Below, one piece after another: positions 60,803 through 64,000 of a stretch of 64,000 nucleotides of DNA. The position numbers and the translations under genes were made by a program. The notes beneath the pieces were generated by a model. That model worked only from the letters and a program-made list of their open reading frames with translations, was not told where the DNA came from and searched no databases. Location of the stretch: assembly GCA_021777755.1 (NCBI GenBank), contig JAJYDE010000004.1, positions 1-64,000 of the forward strand. The letters are read 5' to 3'. The stretch is from Deltaproteobacteria bacterium. Lineage in GTDB: Bacteria > Desulfobacterota > Syntrophobacteria > Syntrophobacterales > Syntrophobacteraceae. How positions within the stretch are numbered: position 1 is the first letter of the stretch; every line of letters starts with the position of its first letter.

Positions 60803-60961
60803 TTAACTCATGCCGAGGGCTTTTGCGCCGGCCGCAATCGCCCGGTGCTCCTCGAGCGCGCTTGACATTCGCATGTCTCCCGCACCCGAGACAGCCTTTC
60901 CCTCTTGGTCCTCCATCCATATTTTGAATTTTATTTTAAGCCCCGTATGATTGGCATTCAC
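60803..60961 (-). CDS. Truncated ModE-like winged-helix protein
   Basis: A 52-residue product starting at GTG 60961 behind GGAGG. The sequence LKIKFKIWMEDQEGKAVSGA and then IAAGAKALGMS matches the beginning of ModE-type DNA-binding domains, where a strand pair precedes a helix-turn-helix ending AAKALGMSYRxAW. Translation stops at TAA exactly after LGMS, so the recognition helix and the molybdate-binding part are missing. It is probably a remnant or a gene cut by rearrangement next to the Pit gene. A complete short protein is less likely. Nothing else is visible in 60962-61163. Confidence 0.5.
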   Translation of the reverse strand: MNANHTGLKIKFKIWMEDQEGKAVSGAGDMRMSSALEEHRAIAAGAKALGMS

Positions 60962-61163
60962 GTTCGACCGGCCTCCAGGAAAGGCAAAAACCGCCGCGGA
61001 ATAGAAGAGCGCCGGCCGCGCCGTTGAATCATCTCGGAAATTTAGTCGGGCCGTGATAATAAAGAGAACAATAACGGCCCCTGCGCGGCAGGTGGAAACC
61101 GCCCTTTCATACGGGCGAACAGGGATGGAATTGAAGCCCGCAATCGGGCAAGACCGGGATTTT

Positions 61164-62738
61164 ATGAGAAATATCTCCAATTCGCTTGCTTTCAGGCTTC
61201 TTTACCTCCTACTGCTCGTTAGCGCCGTGGTGTTCATTTCTCTTACAACCTTCATTATACGGGCTGCCAAACTTCACATCGCGGGCGAAGCCATCCGCAC
61301 CAACCAACTCCTTCTCAGATCCATGCGCCAGAGCATGCTGCTCAATCGTCAGCGCGACGTCGGCCATACGATAGACGCTCTTGGAAAGGGTCCCGGAGTT
61401 TACGGAATAAGGATTTACGACAAAGACGGAAAAATCGTTTTCAGCGCGAAAAGGCGGGAAATCGGGCAAAAGGTGGACACCAAGGTCAAGGAATGCATCG
61501 TGTGCCATAGCGGCCGCAAACCGCTCGAAAATATACCCGAAGCCGACCGTACCAGGACTTTTATCTCAAAGGAGGGCTACCGGATACTGGGGGCCTTCGA
61601 GCCGATTCACAACGAGCCGGCCTGCTCGGCGCCCGAATGCCATCCGCCGCTATCGAAGCAGAAAATCCTTGGCATGCTCGACTCCCAGTTCAACCTGGAG
61701 GGGGTGGACAGCAACATTTTCAGCAGCCTCCACCTGCTGATTCTCTATTCCCTGGGGGCGATACTTCTGATCGAGCTTTTCGCCGGGCTTTTTATCATTC
61801 GAAACGTCCACATACGACTGGGCAAGCTTGCCGAGGGACCGCGCGAAGTCAAGATGGGCAATCTCGACTTCAGAATTCCCGTTGAAGGAAACGATGAAAT
61901 AGCGGATCTGGCCCGTTCTTTCAACAGCATGGTGATCAGCCTCAAACGGGCCGAAGCTGAAAACAGGGAACTGTCCCAACGGGTGGTCCACATCGCCAAG
62001 ATGGCTTCGATCGGCAAGCTGGCCGCCTCGGTGGCCCATGAGATCAACAACCCCTTGAGTGGCGTACTCGCCTACGCCCGGCTGATATCGAGGCAATTGA
62101 GCGAAGGGCCGATGACGGAGGAAGAGAGCAAGGTGGCCCTCAAGCACTTCGACACATGCATAGGCGAGATCAAACGGTGCGGAAATATCGTCAGGAACCT
62201 GCTCCGCTTTTCCCGCAATTCCGAATCCGTGGTGGAAAAGGTCGATATAAACAATATTATCGACAAGAGTCTTTTAATCACAAACCACCATTTTCAGATA
62301 CACAACATCCGGACGCTAACGGAGCTTGAAGCCGGGGATTCCGCCTTTTTCGGAGACCCGAACCAGATTGAGCAGGTGTTGGTAGCCCTTTTCATGAACG
62401 CCTTGGAAGCCATGCCCCAGGGCGGCGTGCTAACCGTAACGACCAAGGACGCCCCGGACGGCAAGGCCCTGCAGGTGGGCGTAAAGGATAGCGGCCGTGG
62501 AATTCCGGCGGAAATCCGGTCGAAAATTTTCGAGCCCTTTTTCACCACCAAGGAGGGGGGGCACAGCGCCGGGCTAGGCCTTTCAATCGTTTACGGAATC
62601 ATGCTGAAACACTGCGGGCAGATCGAGGTCGAATCCGAACCGGGCCGGGGGGCTTCCTTCGTGCTCACATTTCCAAGGCAATTGACGCCAGACGAGGTCA
62701 ATGGTTCCTCCGATGAAGGCATCATTTCCGAGATGTGA
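61164..62738 (+). CDS. Sensor histidine kinase with c-type haem motifs in the periplasmic domain
   Basis: A 524-residue sensor kinase. TM1 is at 10-31 and TM2 at 188-212. The periplasmic domain between carries CIVCH at 111-115 (a CxxCH haem c site) and CSAPECH at 154-160 (CxxxxCH), suggesting one or two covalent haems for redox, O2, NO or ligand sensing. HAMP follows (213-266), then HisKA with H292 ([20 protein letters not shown]) and HATPase ([44 protein letters not shown]). The ATG at 61164 follows GGGA; ATG 61125 is an alternative. The sigma-54 regulator gene begins 68 bp later on the same strand and is the presumed partner. Confidence 0.9.
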   Translation: MRNISNSLAFRLLYLLLLVSAVVFISLTTFIIRAAKLHIAGEAIRTNQLLLRSMRQSMLLNRQRDVGHTIDALGKGPGVYGIRIYDKDGKIVFSAKRREIGQKVDTKVKECIVCHSGRKPLENIPEADRTRTFISKEGYRILGAFEPIHNEPACSAPECHPPLSKQKILGMLDSQFNLEGVDSNIFSSLHLLILYSLGAILLIELFAGLFIIRNVHIRLGKLAEGPREVKMGNLDFRIPVEGNDEIADLARSFNSMVISLKRAEAENRELSQRVVHIAKMASIGKLAASVAHEINNPLSGVLAYARLISRQLSEGPMTEEESKVALKHFDTCIGEIKRCGNIVRNLLRFSRNSESVVEKVDINNIIDKSLLITNHHFQIHNIRTLTELEAGDSAFFGDPNQIEQVLVALFMNALEAMPQGGVLTVTTKDAPDGKALQVGVKDSGRGIPAEIRSKIFEPFFTTKEGGHSAGLGLSIVYGIMLKHCGQIEVESEPGRGASFVLTFPRQLTPDEVNGSSDEGIISEM

Positions 62739-62806
62739 GAAAAACCGGGGGCGGAGAGTGAAAAGCGGGCAACTGAGCGGTTCGGGCTGTGCGGGACGGG
62801 GAGACA

Positions 62807-64000
62807 ATGGCAGAACAAGCTTCAATACTGATCGTAGACGATGAACCCTCGGTCCGGGATTCTCTCAAACACTGGTTTTTGCAGGAAAAATACCTCGTGG
62901 AAACCGCCGCCGACGCACTGGAAGCCCTGGCAAGGATCGGCGAATCGAGTTTCGACATCGTTCTTCTCGACATCAAGATGCCAGGGATGGACGGAATCGA
63001 GCTTCAACGGCGCTTGAGGGAAATCGACAGCCAACTGGCCATCATTATCATGACGGCCTATGCGTCGGTGGACACCGCCGTTCAGGCCCTGAAACAGGGG
63101 GCCTACGATTACATAACCAAGCCGGTGGACCCAGACGATCTGAGCAGACTTATCCGCAACGCGGCCGTACAGCGCCGGCTCCAGAGGGAAAATCTCACCC
63201 TCAAGCAGGAAATCCATTCCCTCATTTCCACAAACAAGATCGTCGGTGAAAGCCGGCAGATGCAGGATGTGCTCAACACCATTCAAACGGTGGCCAAAAC
63301 CGACGTAACGGTGATGATCCAGGGGGCTTCGGGCACAGGCAAGGAGCTCGTGGCCAGGGCGATCCACTTCAACAGCAAACGCAAATACTTCCCGCTGATT
63401 ACCATAAACTGCGGAGCCCTTACCGATACGCTGGTCGAATCCGAACTTTTCGGCCATGAACGGGGGGCCTTCACCGGAGCCCAATACAAGCGCAAAGGGA
63501 AATTGGAACTCGCCGACAAGGGCGTTCTATTTCTCGATGAAATAGGCAACATCGGCCCCAAGACGCAGATGGATCTTTTACGCGTTATAGAAACCAAGCG
63601 CTTCACCCGGCTTGGCGGAAACGAGGTGGTGCAGGCGGACTTTCGGATCATTTCGGCGACCAACAAGAATCTGGAAGACGCGGTGAAGGAAGGTACGTTC
63701 AGAGAGGATCTCTACTACCGGTTGAACGTGTTCAACATCCAGTTGCCCCCGCTGAAGGAGCGGGTCTCGGACATTGCCCTGCTCGCAAATCATTTCGTGC
63801 GCAAGTTCGCCGCGGCCATGAACAAACCCTTCACGGGAGTCGAAGCGGCGACCATGGAGCTTCTAAAGCAACAAGCCTGGCCCGGCAATGTGAGGGAACT
63901 CCAGAACGCCATAGAACGGGCGATCGTCGTGGGAAAGCCCCCCCTGATCACTGTGGAGGATTTTGCCGGCCTTGTGGCGCAAAATGGTCCCTCGAAGTCG
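62807..64000 (+). CDS. Sigma-54-dependent response regulator, NtrC family (partial, cut by window end)
   Basis: The first 398 codons of an NtrC-type activator. The receiver has D11-D12, phosphoacceptor D55 (VLLDIKMPGMDG) and KPVDPDD. The AAA+ domain has Walker A GASGTGKE, a canonical GAFTGA (HERGAFTGAQYKRKGKLE), Walker B GVLFLDEIGNI, and the sensor regions ISATNKNLEDAV and WPGNVRELQNAIERAIV. The Fis-type DNA-binding domain lies beyond position 64000. The ATG at 62807 follows GGGGAG. It is directly downstream of the haem-motif kinase, so it should convert that signal into transcription from sigma-54 promoters. Confidence 0.92.
   Translation, partial: MAEQASILIVDDEPSVRDSLKHWFLQEKYLVETAADALEALARIGESSFDIVLLDIKMPGMDGIELQRRLREIDSQLAIIIMTAYASVDTAVQALKQGAYDYITKPVDPDDLSRLIRNAAVQRRLQRENLTLKQEIHSLISTNKIVGESRQMQDVLNTIQTVAKTDVTVMIQGASGTGKELVARAIHFNSKRKYFPLITINCGALTDTLVESELFGHERGAFTGAQYKRKGKLELADKGVLFLDEIGNIGPKTQMDLLRVIETKRFTRLGGNEVVQADFRIISATNKNLEDAVKEGTFREDLYYRLNVFNIQLPPLKERVSDIALLANHFVRKFAAAMNKPFTGVEAATMELLKQQAWPGNVRELQNAIERAIVVGKPPLITVEDFAGLVAQNGPSKS

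Noticed and set aside
1-64000. tRNA genes, CRISPR arrays, toxin-antitoxin or known defence clusters
   Set aside because: I looked for T-loop type motifs, regular spaced repeats and typical small gene pairs and saw none that held up.

Overview
The window looks like a chromosome segment of an anaerobic deltaproteobacterium (Desulfobacterota, sulfate-reducing or syntrophic, Syntrophobacter-like). This is an inference from gene content: AhbC-type siroheme-to-heme radical SAM enzyme, ADP-forming acyl-CoA synthetase, paired acetyl-CoA hydrolase/transferase-family enzymes, two-subunit GlyRS, DUF362 ferredoxin protein, a haem-binding sensor kinase, abundant sigma-54 response regulators, and a probable selenoprotein. 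Most genes are GC-rich with good Shine-Dalgarno sites. No rRNA, tRNA, CRISPR array or intact insertion sequence was seen.

Layout. 1-4.3 kb: an accessory-looking end with an M20 amidohydrolase, a TRIC/UPF0126 channel and an imidazolonepropionase-like amidohydrolase in one minus-strand run, next to a decayed tyrosine recombinase. 4.3-9 kb: a glycine-zipper lipoprotein, a lone receiver protein, and a three-gene cassette (HAMP kinase, coiled-coil lipoprotein, sigma-54 regulator) arranged like enterobacterial glrK-qseG-glrR. 9-13.7 kb: radA, prmA, a broken methyltransferase gene, a membrane protein and a CMD-family protein. 13.7-15.8 kb: a fluoride-response unit read on the minus strand: sigma-70 promoter, fluoride riboswitch, intrinsic terminator, crcB, then a PII-like DUF190/CBS protein. 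15.8-25.5 kb: thioesterase, acyl-CoA synthetase, ahbC, a ClpX-like ATPase, adenine deaminase, bifunctional nuclease, miaB. 25.6-32.9 kb: secreted and membrane proteins, a YeiH-type transporter, a 35-residue Lys-rich protein, a transglutaminase-like protein and an ArsM-like methyltransferase with an in-frame TGA followed by a SECIS-like hairpin.

33-48.9 kb: glyQ-glyS, rpiB, a chemoreceptor, a cNMP/PilZ protein, an MFS transporter, an MsbA-type ABC exporter, two tandem CoA-transferase paralogues and a GtrA-like protein. 48.9-64 kb: cheZ with an AT-rich diguanylate cyclase gene, ileS, a DUF362 protein, a radical SAM protein, a three-domain nucleotidyltransferase/HD/phosphatase fusion, a DUF47-Pit phosphate transport pair, a truncated ModE-like HTH gene, and a sensor kinase with two c-type haem motifs followed by a sigma-54 regulator cut by the window end.

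The strongest items for follow-up are the candidate selenoprotein methyltransferase (32088-32840), the complete fluoride riboswitch unit (15056-15713), the haem-sensing two-component pair (61164-64000), the three-domain fusion (57221-58981), and the ClpX-like ATPase that lacks the zinc domain but keeps the ClpP-docking loop (19708-21492).
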